Below are positions 1 through 8,168 of a stretch of DNA of 64,000 bases, piece after piece. The DNA is from Hwanghaeella sp964350445 (GTDB lineage: Bacteria > Pseudomonadota > Alphaproteobacteria > UBA8366 > Aestuariispiraceae). The notes under the pieces are model-generated. The model was not told the DNA's origin, did not search any database, and worked only from the letters and a program-made list of their open reading frames with translations. Where the stretch lies: positions 62,001 through 126,000 of the forward strand of contig CAYGKA010000006.1 of assembly GCA_964350445.1 (NCBI GenBank), in the 5' to 3' direction. A program made the translations under genes and the position numbers. How positions within the stretch are numbered: the stretch's first letter is position 1; each line of letters opens with the position of its first letter.

Positions 1-1100
1 GCCGTTTCGGCAAACCCGAATGGGGCCTGGACACAACGGTGATCGACGGCAAGGAAGTCGAGATTGAATACGAAACGGTTGTGCATCGCACATTCTGCCA
101 TCTGCTTCATTTCAAGCGGAAACTGGCGCGCAAACGCAACGATCCGAAACTGCTGATCGTCGCCCCGTTGAGCGGTCACTACGCCACCTTGCTGCGCGGC
201 ACGGTCGAAGAAATGCTGCCCGATCACGACGTCTATATCACCGATTGGCAGGATCCCCGGATGATTCCGGTCACGGAGGACCGCTTCAATCTTAACGACT
301 ACATCGACTATCTGATTGATTTCCTTCATGTACTTGGACCGAATACGCATATGATCGCGGTTTGCCAACCGGCAGTTCCCTCGCTGGCAGCGACGGCGAT
401 CATGTCCGGCTGGGGCGATCTCTGCGTGCCGTCGACGCTGACGATGATGGGCGGTCCGATCGACACTCGCGAATCACCGACAGCGGTGAACATTTTGGCC
501 AAGGAACATTCGATCGAATGGTTCGAACGGAATGTGATCGTCGACGTGCCCTTCCCCTATCCAGGCGCGATGCGGAAGGTCTATCCAGGCTTTATCCAAT
601 TGACGAACTTCATCTCCATGAACCTGGATCGGCACATGGCATCCTATCATCAACTGTTCGACCATCTGGTGCAGGGCGATGACGACGCGGCGGAAAAGAA
701 GATCGCTTTCTATGAGGAATACCGCGCGGTGATGGATCTTCCGGCGGAATACTATCTGCAAACGGTCAAGACCGTGTTCCAGGACCACGCCCTGCCAAAG
801 GGCGAGATGATGGCCCGCTGGCATCCGGTCGACATCTCCAAGATCGACCGCACGGGGCTGCTTTGCGTCGAAGGGGAATTGGACGACATTTCCGGCGTGG
901 GCCAGACCAAGGCCGCGCTAAATTTGGCCAGCGGCTTGGCTGATGAGAAGAAGCACTATCATCTTCAGAAGGACGCCGGGCACTACGGCATCTTCAACGG
1001 CAGCAAGTGGCGCGATAAGATTGCACCGGTGGTGAAGAAGTGGATCCGTACACACGATCAGGAACTGCAAGCCAAAAAACCTGTCGAAAAAGCTGCCTGA
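1..1100 (+). CDS. phaZ: Intracellular polyhydroxyalkanoate depolymerase, 5' partial
   Basis: The frame is open from the left edge (codons from base 3), so the N-terminus lies outside the window; the GTG at 39 is internal, because the residues before it (FGKPEWGLDTT) continue the family's conserved N-terminal part. The enzyme hydrolyses stored PHA/PHB granules in the cytoplasm to hydroxyacid monomers or oligomers. An alpha/beta-hydrolase core is visible. The nucleophile is probably the Cys in AVCQP (codon 363-365), since intracellular PhaZ enzymes use Cys in a lipase-box-like position. A late Asp (ELDDISG) and His (AGHYGIF) would complete the triad. The C-terminal 350 or so residues match the family in length and order. 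It ends just before a strong hairpin. The family call is firm. Confidence 0.88.
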   Translation, partial: RFGKPEWGLDTTVIDGKEVEIEYETVVHRTFCHLLHFKRKLARKRNDPKLLIVAPLSGHYATLLRGTVEEMLPDHDVYITDWQDPRMIPVTEDRFNLNDYIDYLIDFLHVLGPNTHMIAVCQPAVPSLAATAIMSGWGDLCVPSTLTMMGGPIDTRESPTAVNILAKEHSIEWFERNVIVDVPFPYPGAMRKVYPGFIQLTNFISMNLDRHMASYHQLFDHLVQGDDDAAEKKIAFYEEYRAVMDLPAEYYLQTVKTVFQDHALPKGEMMARWHPVDISKIDRTGLLCVEGELDDISGVGQTKAALNLASGLADEKKHYHLQKDAGHYGIFNGSKWRDKIAPVVKKWIRTHDQELQAKKPVEKAA

Positions 1101-1126
1101 ACCAGTGCAGCGCATAGGGTTCTTTG

Positions 1127-1160
1127 ATGGAGCCGGCGGAATTCCTTCCGCCGGCTCCAT
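1127..1160. terminator. Perfect 15-bp hairpin between phaZ and cysD
   Basis: Bases 1127-1141 pair perfectly with 1146-1160 around a TTCC loop. The stem is very GC-rich and lies 27 nt after the phaZ stop codon. No clear T-run follows on either strand, so it may be a stabilising or imperfect terminator rather than a classical intrinsic one. Confidence 0.6.
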
Positions 1161-1237
1161 GCTTTACAGAACCGGCACGGACCGATACACCGCCCTGTAT
1201 CCATTCGATTTTTCGAATTCGAGGCGTAGTCCCTGTC

Positions 1238-2146
1238 ATGAGTTTGAGCAGACGCTCGCATCTCCGTGCCTTGGAGGCGGAGAGCATTCATATTTTCCGG
1301 GAAGTTGCAGCCGAGTTCCGCAACCCGGTCATGATGTATTCCATCGGCAAGGATTCGTCGGTGATGCTGCATCTGGCCATGAAGGCGTTCCAACCAGGAC
1401 GCCCACCCTTCCCGCTTCTGCATGTGGATACGACCTGGAAATTCCGTGAGATGATCGCCTTCCGCGATCAACGCGCGGCGGAATTGGGCGTCGATCTTAT
1501 CGTGCACACGAACGCGGATGGGGTTCAGGAGGGGGTGAATCCCTTCACCCATGGCTCGGCGCACTATACCGACGTCATGAAGACCGCGGCGTTGAAGCAG
1601 GCGCTGACCCGCTACAAGTTCGATTGCGCCATCGGCGGGGCGCGCCGGGACGAAGAAAAGTCCCGGGCCAAGGAACGGATCATGTCGTTCCGCACAGCAT
1701 CCCATCGCTGGGATCCGAAGAACCAGCGCCCGGAGCTTTGGAACCTTTACAATTGCCGGATCAAGACTGGGGAGAGCGTCCGCGCCTTCCCGATCTCCAA
1801 TTGGACGGAACTGGATATCTGGGAATATATCCTGATCGAGAACATACCGATCGTACCGCTCTATTTCTCTGCCAAGCGCCCCGTCGTCGAACGGAACGGC
1901 CAATTGATCATGGTGGACGACGACCGCCTGCCTCTTGATCCCGGCGAGACCGTGCACGAAAGACAGGTCCGGTTCCGGACACTGGGCTGCTATCCGCTCA
2001 CCGCAGCCGTCGAGAGTGAGGCGACGACCCTGCAGGAGATCGTCGCGGAAACCCTGGTCGCGCGGACGTCCGAACGGCAGGGACGGATCATCGATCACGA
2101 CCAATCCGGCAGCATGGAAAAGAAGAAACAGGAGGGCTATTTCTGA
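1238..2146 (+). CDS. cysD: Sulfate adenylyltransferase subunit 2
   Basis: This is the small, PP-loop subunit of ATP sulfurylase, which with CysN makes APS from sulfate and ATP in assimilatory sulfate reduction. The PP-loop is visible as YSIGKDSSVM. Other conserved family stretches are GGARRDEEKSRAKER, WDPKNQRPELW, and the C-terminal SERQGR and DQSGSMEKKK. The frame is open further upstream, but the ATG at 1238 gives 302 residues, the usual CysD length, and starts at the conserved region (LRALEAESIHIFREVAAEF). The stop codon overlaps the cysNC start (TGATG), implying translational coupling. Confidence 0.96.
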   Translation: MSLSRRSHLRALEAESIHIFREVAAEFRNPVMMYSIGKDSSVMLHLAMKAFQPGRPPFPLLHVDTTWKFREMIAFRDQRAAELGVDLIVHTNADGVQEGVNPFTHGSAHYTDVMKTAALKQALTRYKFDCAIGGARRDEEKSRAKERIMSFRTASHRWDPKNQRPELWNLYNCRIKTGESVRAFPISNWTELDIWEYILIENIPIVPLYFSAKRPVVERNGQLIMVDDDRLPLDPGETVHERQVRFRTLGCYPLTAAVESEATTLQEIVAETLVARTSERQGRIIDHDQSGSMEKKKQEGYF

Positions 2147-4035
2147 TGGATACCCTCCAGGCAACCGATATTGACGCCTATCTGCGCGAGCAGAGTGAGA
2201 AGCCCATGCTTCGCTTCATCACCTGCGGCAGCGTGGACGATGGCAAGAGCACCTTGATCGGTCGGCTGCTCTATGACTCGAAGCTGATCTTCGAAGATCA
2301 ACTGGCATCCCTGGAAAGCGACAGCCGCAAGGTCGGCACCGTTCAAGGCGGAATAGACTTCGCCCTGCTGGTCGACGGATTGCAGGCGGAGCGCGAACAA
2401 GGCATCACAATCGACGTCGCCTACCGGTTCTTCGCAACCGAAAACCGTAAGTTCATCGTCGCCGACGCGCCCGGGCACGAGCAATACACGCGGAACATGG
2501 CGACAGGGGCCTCCAATGTCGACGTGGCCGTGATCCTGATCGACGCGCGAAAGGGCGTGCTGACCCAGACCAAACGACACACATTCATCGCCCATCTGGT
2601 CGGCATCAAGGACGTCGTTCTGGCCGTCAACAAGATGGACCTTGTCGACTATTCCCAGGACCGCTTCGATACGATTACGGCGGAATACAAGAAATTCGCA
2701 GAAGAAGTCGGTATTCGAAACATCATCGCCGTGCCGATGTCCGCCTTGAAGGGGGACAACGTCCTTACAAGCGGCGGCGGCATGCCCTGGTATGACGGTC
2801 CGACATTGCTTGGCGCCCTGGAAAGCATCTCGGTAACGGGCGCATTGCTGGATGCCCCCTTCCGCCTTCCGGTTCAATGGGTCAATCGCCCGAACCTGAA
2901 TTTCCGCGGTTTCAGCGGCACGGTTGCAAGCGGTACGATAGAGATCGGCGACGAAATCGCGGTGATGCCGTCCGGCCGGACCTCCACCGTCACCGGCATT
3001 CTTGATCAGGATGGCGACGCGCAGAACGCGCTGGCAGGGGAAGCCATCACGATCACCCTCGCGGATGAAATCGATATCAGCCGCGGGGACGTCATTGCCG
3101 CGGCCGATCAGCCCACGCAGATCACCGACCAGTTCGCCGCGCATCTGATCTGGATGACGGAAGAGCCGATGCTGCCGGGCCGGCAGTATTGGCTGAAGAT
3201 CGGTTCCGCGACGGTCAGTGCGACAGTTACCGATATCAAGCACGCGATCAACGTGAACTCGCTGGAGCATAACTCGGCAAAACATCTCGACCTCAACACG
3301 GTCGCGTTCTGCAATTTCTCTCTCGACCGGGCCATCGCCTACGATCCCTATGTGGAGAACCAGCGCACGGGCGCCTTCATCCTGATAGACCGGCTTACCA
3401 ATCAGACGGTCGGTGCCGGCATGATCTCGTTCGGTTTGCGCCGCGCCACCAATCTGGTCTGGCAGGAATTGGACATCGACAAAGGCGAGCGCGCCCGCAT
3501 GAAAGCGCAGACACCCGGCATCCTGTGGTTCACGGGTCTGTCGGGCGCCGGCAAGTCCACTGTCGCGAACCTTGTCGAGAAGCGCCTGCATTCCCTCGGC
3601 AAGCACACCTATATCCTGGATGGCGACAATGTCCGTCACGGTTTGAACCGCGACCTGGGCTTCACAGACGCGGACCGTGTCGAAAACATCCGGCGGGTCG
3701 GGGAAACGGCCAAGCTGTTCGTCGATGCCGGCATGATCGTCCTCGTCTCCTTCATCTCGCCTTTCCGCAGCGAACGGAACATGGTCCGGCAGATGGTCGA
3801 TGACGGCGAGTTTCTGGAAGTCTTTATCGACGCGCCGCTCGAAGTCTGCGAAGCCCGTGATCCGAAGGGCCTGTATGCCAAGGCCCGCGATGGGGCGATC
3901 AAGAACTTCACGGGCATAGACAGCCCTTATGAACCGCCGGAGAACGCGGAGCTGCACCTGATGACCGGCGATCTGTCGCCGGAACAGGCGGCGGAAAAGG
4001 TCATCGACGCAATGCGCGATAGGGGATTGATCTAA
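2146..4035 (+). CDS. cysNC: Bifunctional sulfate adenylyltransferase subunit 1 / APS kinase
   Basis: An N-terminal CysN GTPase (about residues 20-440) is fused to a C-terminal CysC adenylylsulfate kinase (about 450-629). GTPase motifs are GSVDDGKST (28-36), DAPGH (107-111) and NKMD (162-165), followed by an EF-Tu-like beta-barrel region. The kinase P-loop is GLSGAGKST at about 464-472, followed by LDGDNVRHGLN and SFISPFRSERN, which holds the family's phospho-acceptor Ser. The protein couples GTP hydrolysis to APS formation and then phosphorylates APS to PAPS. The fused architecture is common in Proteobacteria, so it is expected. It starts one base into the cysD stop codon. Confidence 0.96.
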   Translation: MDTLQATDIDAYLREQSEKPMLRFITCGSVDDGKSTLIGRLLYDSKLIFEDQLASLESDSRKVGTVQGGIDFALLVDGLQAEREQGITIDVAYRFFATENRKFIVADAPGHEQYTRNMATGASNVDVAVILIDARKGVLTQTKRHTFIAHLVGIKDVVLAVNKMDLVDYSQDRFDTITAEYKKFAEEVGIRNIIAVPMSALKGDNVLTSGGGMPWYDGPTLLGALESISVTGALLDAPFRLPVQWVNRPNLNFRGFSGTVASGTIEIGDEIAVMPSGRTSTVTGILDQDGDAQNALAGEAITITLADEIDISRGDVIAAADQPTQITDQFAAHLIWMTEEPMLPGRQYWLKIGSATVSATVTDIKHAINVNSLEHNSAKHLDLNTVAFCNFSLDRAIAYDPYVENQRTGAFILIDRLTNQTVGAGMISFGLRRATNLVWQELDIDKGERARMKAQTPGILWFTGLSGAGKSTVANLVEKRLHSLGKHTYILDGDNVRHGLNRDLGFTDADRVENIRRVGETAKLFVDAGMIVLVSFISPFRSERNMVRQMVDDGEFLEVFIDAPLEVCEARDPKGLYAKARDGAIKNFTGIDSPYEPPENAELHLMTGDLSPEQAAEKVIDAMRDRGLI

Positions 4036-4086
4036 CTTGGGACTGATCTAGCTTGGGCCTGTTCCAACCTGGGCCCGTTCTAACCC
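4026..4086. repeat. Imperfect 16-nt tandem repeat at the cysNC 3' end
   Basis: Four units in exact 16-nt phase run 4026-4041, 4042-4057, 4058-4073 and 4074-4086 (last one partial). They share the pattern tGatCtAaCttGGG with substitutions. The array contains the cysNC stop codon in unit 1 and reaches the stop of the convergent flavoprotein gene in unit 4. Confidence 0.7.
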
Positions 4087-5471
4087 GCAGTTAGTCGCTT
4101 CGCCACGTCGAGCCCCGCCAGGCGTCCCAGCGCGACCGCCGTCAACAAGCCGTTGCCGGAGAGATAGCCGCTGACATCCGGACCGGACACCCCACAGGCC
4201 GCTCCGCCCCCGGCATAGAGGTTCGGCAGGGGCTCGTCGGTTCCCGCACGCAGAACGCGGGCCGCATCATCGACCCGCAAACCGCCTTGCGTGTGGAAAA
4301 GAGCCCCGGTCACCTTGACGGCATAGAACGGCGCCTCCAACCCGGGTTTTGCGGAAAAGTCGCGCATGAACTTGTCGATCCCGTCGCCATGCGTCTCGGC
4401 AATGGCGGCGGCAAGCTTGCCTATGTCCACACCCAGCCGGCGCGCGAGCTCTTCCAGGCTCCCGGCATGGATGATGGCCCTCTGGTCACACGCGTTCCGG
4501 TAATCCTCGAATTCCCGTCCCAGCGTGTGGATGCGTTCGTCGTATATGGCCCAAGCGACGCGCCCCGGTTGGGCGAGAACGGCGACACTTTGTTCCGAAT
4601 AACCCTGATGCTCGTTCGAGAAACGCTCACCTTTCGCATTGACTTGAATGCCGCCTTCCATCATCAGCGCCCAGGTGATCAGGATGCCGTGCGGCACCGC
4701 GACCGACCCGTGCCCCTGATAGGCGGACATGTGCTTCGCCTCACCCCCCAGCGCCTCTCCCCAACGCACCGCATCGCCCTGGTTGCCGGCATGGCCGAAA
4801 TAATCTGCCCGCGCCATTTCAGGAATATGTTCCGCCACCATGGCCTTGTTCCCGCCATAGCCGTTGCAGGCCAGGATCAGATGGTCGCAGCCAATATCTT
4901 CCGTCGTCCCGTCCGGGCGCGTGATGCGCGCGCCGAAAACGTGACCGCCAGGATCGGCGAAAAGGGCGGTGACATGGGCTTCGGTCACGATATCGACGCC
5001 CATCCGGCCCGCTGCCGCAAGCAACATGCCCATGAGCGATTCCCCGGTGCGGTTCGGCGGGGCGTGCATGCGCTCCACGCTGTGCCCGGGATAGAGGAAT
5101 CCCGTCACCAGAGGTAAGTCGACTTCCGGCAAGCCATCGAGCCAATCGACCACCTGGCCGGACGCTCGCGTCACCGCATCGGTAATGACCGGATCGGCCC
5201 TGTCCTTGGCCTTGCCTTGGATGTCCCGCGCCATCTGGTCGGGCTTATCGTCGATGCCCGCCTGTTTCTGCCTTTGCGTTCCGGCCGCCGGGATCATGCC
5301 GGAGGAGAGCGCCGTCGAACCGCTGGGTGAGGCATCCCGTTCCAGGACGAGAACATCCAACCCCGCCTCGCGCACCGTCAGGGCCGCGACCAGACCGCAC
5401 GCGCCGGCGCCGATCACCAGAATAGGCGTGGAGACAGCAAAATTCGCATTGTCGGGTGGAAGAATGTTCAC
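4080..5471 (-). CDS. FAD-dependent fumarate-reductase/succinate-dehydrogenase-like flavoprotein
   Basis: This 463-residue protein has an N-terminal dinucleotide fold (VIGAGACGLVAAL, about residues 19-31, then LVLERD). The family GSTALSSGMIPA stretch follows, and the C-terminal FAD-binding part contains LYAGGGAACGVSG and YLSGNGLLTAVALGRLAG. This organisation matches soluble flavoproteins of the fumarate reductase, urocanate reductase and 3-ketosteroid dehydrogenase group, which reduce or introduce a C=C next to a carbonyl or carboxylate. It has no signal peptide and no haem-binding or FMN domain, so it is probably cytoplasmic. It is the last gene of the eight-gene operon and overlaps the isochorismatase-like gene by 4 nt. 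Its substrate is unknown; in this context an unsaturated di- or monocarboxylate is a reasonable guess. Confidence 0.82.
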   Translation of the reverse strand: MNILPPDNANFAVSTPILVIGAGACGLVAALTVREAGLDVLVLERDASPSGSTALSSGMIPAAGTQRQKQAGIDDKPDQMARDIQGKAKDRADPVITDAVTRASGQVVDWLDGLPEVDLPLVTGFLYPGHSVERMHAPPNRTGESLMGMLLAAAGRMGVDIVTEAHVTALFADPGGHVFGARITRPDGTTEDIGCDHLILACNGYGGNKAMVAEHIPEMARADYFGHAGNQGDAVRWGEALGGEAKHMSAYQGHGSVAVPHGILITWALMMEGGIQVNAKGERFSNEHQGYSEQSVAVLAQPGRVAWAIYDERIHTLGREFEDYRNACDQRAIIHAGSLEELARRLGVDIGKLAAAIAETHGDGIDKFMRDFSAKPGLEAPFYAVKVTGALFHTQGGLRVDDAARVLRAGTDEPLPNLYAGGGAACGVSGPDVSGYLSGNGLLTAVALGRLAGLDVAKRLTAG

Positions 5472-6079
5472 GGCTGGGTGGCCAGGCCGGCCAAGATTTG
5501 CTCGCAGGAAGATATGCCCGCGACGCTCTTGAGCGCGTCAATATTCACCTTGTGCACGTCGACATCGAACGCCGCGCAACCATCGGCCAGGACGGTGACA
5601 TGAAAGTCGCGGACATGGGCATCGCGGACGGTCGAAGCCACACCGCCATTGGTCACGATACCGCCCACGACCAGCTGTTCTATTCCGGCCTTGCGCAGCA
5701 CCCATTCCAGCCGGCTCATATAAAACGCGGAGAAGGCGATCTTCTCCACTTCGATATCGGCGGGGCCGAGTTCGTCGAGCAAGCCTTGCCCCCAACCGCC
5801 GGGCGCGAAATCGCCTTTGGCCAGGAACGGACGCAATCGGCGCAGATGGTCAGAAATCATGGGCTCCCCGCCCTTGCCCGGCACCAGGGTGAAATGGGTC
5901 GAAATCACCCACCCACCGGACGAGCGGAAAGCATCGGCAAGCGGGGCCAGCCTGGCCGGCAGTGCCGCTATCTCGTCCGATTTCGCACCGCCACGGGCAT
6001 AGGCGCCGTTCGGATGGATGAAATCGTTCTGCAGATCCACAAGCAGCAGGGCGGTCTTGTCGATTGAATCGAAATCCAT
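5468..6079 (-). CDS. Isochorismatase-fold hydrolase without the usual catalytic Cys
   Basis: This 203-residue protein has the isochorismatase fold. The Asp is at 15 in LVDLQNDF and the Lys at 113 in EKIAFSAFY. The strand-turn that carries the nucleophilic Cys in amidase members reads GIVTNGGV, with Gly at 146. Nicotinamidase, maleamate amidohydrolase and N-carbamoylsarcosine amidase rely on that Cys. True isochorismatases such as EntB and PhzD instead have Gly there and cleave a vinyl ether using the Asp. The sequence therefore argues against plain amide hydrolysis although the operon would suit an amidase. It lies 22 nt after hyuA and overlaps the flavoprotein gene. Confidence 0.85.
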   Translation of the reverse strand: MDFDSIDKTALLLVDLQNDFIHPNGAYARGGAKSDEIAALPARLAPLADAFRSSGGWVISTHFTLVPGKGGEPMISDHLRRLRPFLAKGDFAPGGWGQGLLDELGPADIEVEKIAFSAFYMSRLEWVLRKAGIEQLVVGGIVTNGGVASTVRDAHVRDFHVTVLADGCAAFDVDVHKVNIDALKSVAGISSCEQILAGLATQP

Positions 6080-6101
6080 GGTCCGTCCTTTCCTACTGCT
6101 G

Positions 6102-8168
6102 CTATTGCCGTTCGACGATGAGGTTGCCGAAACGGTCGACCGACGCGGCTAAATCGGCATCGACGAAGATGGTTGTGTCCGCCTGTTCAAGCAAGGCCGG
6201 ACCTTCGACCCGCGCGCCGAGCGGCAGGGCCATGCGGTCATATATCGTCGTGTCCCGCCAGCCGCCATCCTGCCATACGGACCGCGTGCCGAGCACCGCG
6301 TCTTCCGCACTCCCTTGGGCGGAGGGCGCCAGGAGGGCAAGGTCGAATTTAGGCCGGCGGCCAACGACCGCGACACGTAGATTCATGACCTGCATCGGTA
6401 TGCCGTCCAGCAGGCGCCCGAAAGCGGCCTTGTACGCCGTTTCGAAGGAAGCGCGGATCAGATCCCTGGAAAGGCCGGTTCGGTCCGCTTCTATGGTCAA
6501 CGGCACGGGCACCGACACCGTATGGGTCTGGCCGACATAGAGCATGTCGAACTCGACAAGGCGATCGATCCGATCGAACCCGACTTCGGCCTCCTTCAGC
6601 AAGCCTTCGCTGTGCCGGACTATGTCGAGGATCTGCGCATCGATGGTTTCGATCGACAGCGTATCCAACCGCGTATTCACGGTTTGAACCCGGTCATGCC
6701 GCATGTCGGCGATGACACAGCCAAGCGCGCTGGTAACGCCCGGATAACGCGGCACGAGCGCGCTGGCGAGGCCAACCTCCTTGATCAACGCGCCGGCATG
6801 CAGCGACCCGCCGCCGCCGAACGGCATGGCCGAGAAGCGCTTGGGGTCATGTCCGCGTTCAATGGAAACAAGGCGGATCGCGCCGGCCATGCGGGCGTTG
6901 GCGACCCGCACGATGGCTTCCGCCGCCTCCATCACTTCCAACCCCAAGGGCTTGGCGATATGCGTTTCGATGGCCCGCTTCGCCGACTCCACATCGAGAC
7001 GGGAGAGTTTTCCGCCGATTGGCCGGTCGGCATTGATGCGCCCCATGACGACATTTGCATCGGTCACGGTCGGCCTGTCGTTGCCCAGGCCATAGCAGAC
7101 CGGGCCGGGGTCCGACCCGGCACTTTCGGGTCCGACCTGAAGCAAGCCGCCGCGATCCACCCAGGCAATGGAGCCGCCACCCGCGCCGATCGTCGTGATC
7201 TCGATCATGGGGGTCCGCACGATCAATCCGAAATCGATACTGGTTTGGGCGGCAAGCGCGCTTTGCCCGTCCGCCACCAGGGAGACGTCGAAACTGGTAC
7301 CGCCCATGTCGCAGGTGATGACATTCGGGAAGCCCGCACTTTCGGCAATGTACCCCGCCGCGATTACACCCGCGGCAGGACCGGAAAGCGCTGTACGGAC
7401 AGGAAGCGCCCGCGCCGTCGCGACGGACATGACGCCGCCGTTCGACTGGACGATCAGCACTTCCCCACCGAAGCCGCCTTTTCGCAGGCCGGATTCAAGA
7501 CGCTCCAGGTATGACCCGACCAAAGGCTGCAGATAAGCGTTGAGGGACGCCGTCGACCCCCGTTCGAATTCCCGGATTTCCGGCAAAATCTCGCTCGCGA
7601 CCGAGATGTGCTCGTTCGGCCAGACCTGTTTCGCGGCCGCCAGCGCCTTCTGTTCGTTCTCAGCATTGGCATAGCCGTTGATGAAGAAGATACACAGCGC
7701 TTGGGCGCCGCGCTCCAGCAGGGTATGCGCCGCCTCGCGCACTTGGTCGGGGTCCAGCTCTTCGGCGACAGTCCCGTCGGCCAATACGCGCTCGTCCACT
7801 TCCAGGCGCAGGTCGCGCGGCACGATCGGATCGAAATGGCCCCACAATCCCCAAGTCTTGGGACGGTCCCGGCGGCGCATTTCCAAGACATCACGGAACC
7901 CGCGTGTGGTGATCAACCCGGTGCGCACGCCCTTGCGTTCCAGAAGGGCGTTGGTGCCGACGGTCGTACCGTGAACGATGGTGCCCACCTGCCCCAGATC
8001 GGCGACGCGGCTGGTGATCCCTTCCCGGATGCCGATGGACTGGTCCCCGCGCGTGGACGGCACCTTGGCGACGTCGCAGGTCCCATCGGCCTCGTTCAGG
8101 AAGAAGACATCGGTGAAGGTGCCGCCGACATCGACGCCGACGATGATACGGTTTGACGGGTTGCTCAT
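6102..8168 (-). CDS. hyuA: Hydantoinase/oxoprolinase subunit A (HyuA-like)
   Basis: This 688-residue protein belongs to the HyuA family, the ATP-binding acetate/sugar-kinase-like subunit of N-methylhydantoinases, 5-oxoprolinases and related ATP-dependent lactam or imide hydrolases. Phosphate-binding loops are DVGGTFTD (13-20), VHGTTVGTNALLER, CDMGGTSFDVSL (about 285-296) and IGAGGGSIAWVD. GPESAGSDPGPVCYG and the late MPFGGGGSLHAG are also family hallmarks. The start codon overlaps the hyuB stop by 4 nt, so A and B are probably made in equal amounts. Acetone and acetophenone carboxylase subunits share this fold, so the substrate class (cyclic amide versus ketone) is not proven. Ring opening of a hydantoin, lactam or imide is the favoured reading. 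Confidence 0.87.
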   Translation of the reverse strand: MSNPSNRIIVGVDVGGTFTDVFFLNEADGTCDVAKVPSTRGDQSIGIREGITSRVADLGQVGTIVHGTTVGTNALLERKGVRTGLITTRGFRDVLEMRRRDRPKTWGLWGHFDPIVPRDLRLEVDERVLADGTVAEELDPDQVREAAHTLLERGAQALCIFFINGYANAENEQKALAAAKQVWPNEHISVASEILPEIREFERGSTASLNAYLQPLVGSYLERLESGLRKGGFGGEVLIVQSNGGVMSVATARALPVRTALSGPAAGVIAAGYIAESAGFPNVITCDMGGTSFDVSLVADGQSALAAQTSIDFGLIVRTPMIEITTIGAGGGSIAWVDRGGLLQVGPESAGSDPGPVCYGLGNDRPTVTDANVVMGRINADRPIGGKLSRLDVESAKRAIETHIAKPLGLEVMEAAEAIVRVANARMAGAIRLVSIERGHDPKRFSAMPFGGGGSLHAGALIKEVGLASALVPRYPGVTSALGCVIADMRHDRVQTVNTRLDTLSIETIDAQILDIVRHSEGLLKEAEVGFDRIDRLVEFDMLYVGQTHTVSVPVPLTIEADRTGLSRDLIRASFETAYKAAFGRLLDGIPMQVMNLRVAVVGRRPKFDLALLAPSAQGSAEDAVLGTRSVWQDGGWRDTTIYDRMALPLGARVEGPALLEQADTTIFVDADLAASVDRFGNLIVERQ

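Noticed and set aside
2137..3957. 606-codon open frame on the minus strand
   Set aside because: It is antisense to cysNC, whose GTPase and kinase motifs are certain; long antisense frames are expected in GC-rich DNA. The same applies to 1058-2164.
6522..7514. 330-codon plus-strand frame
   Set aside because: It is antisense to hyuA, which has clear family motifs, and its translation shows no recognisable domain.
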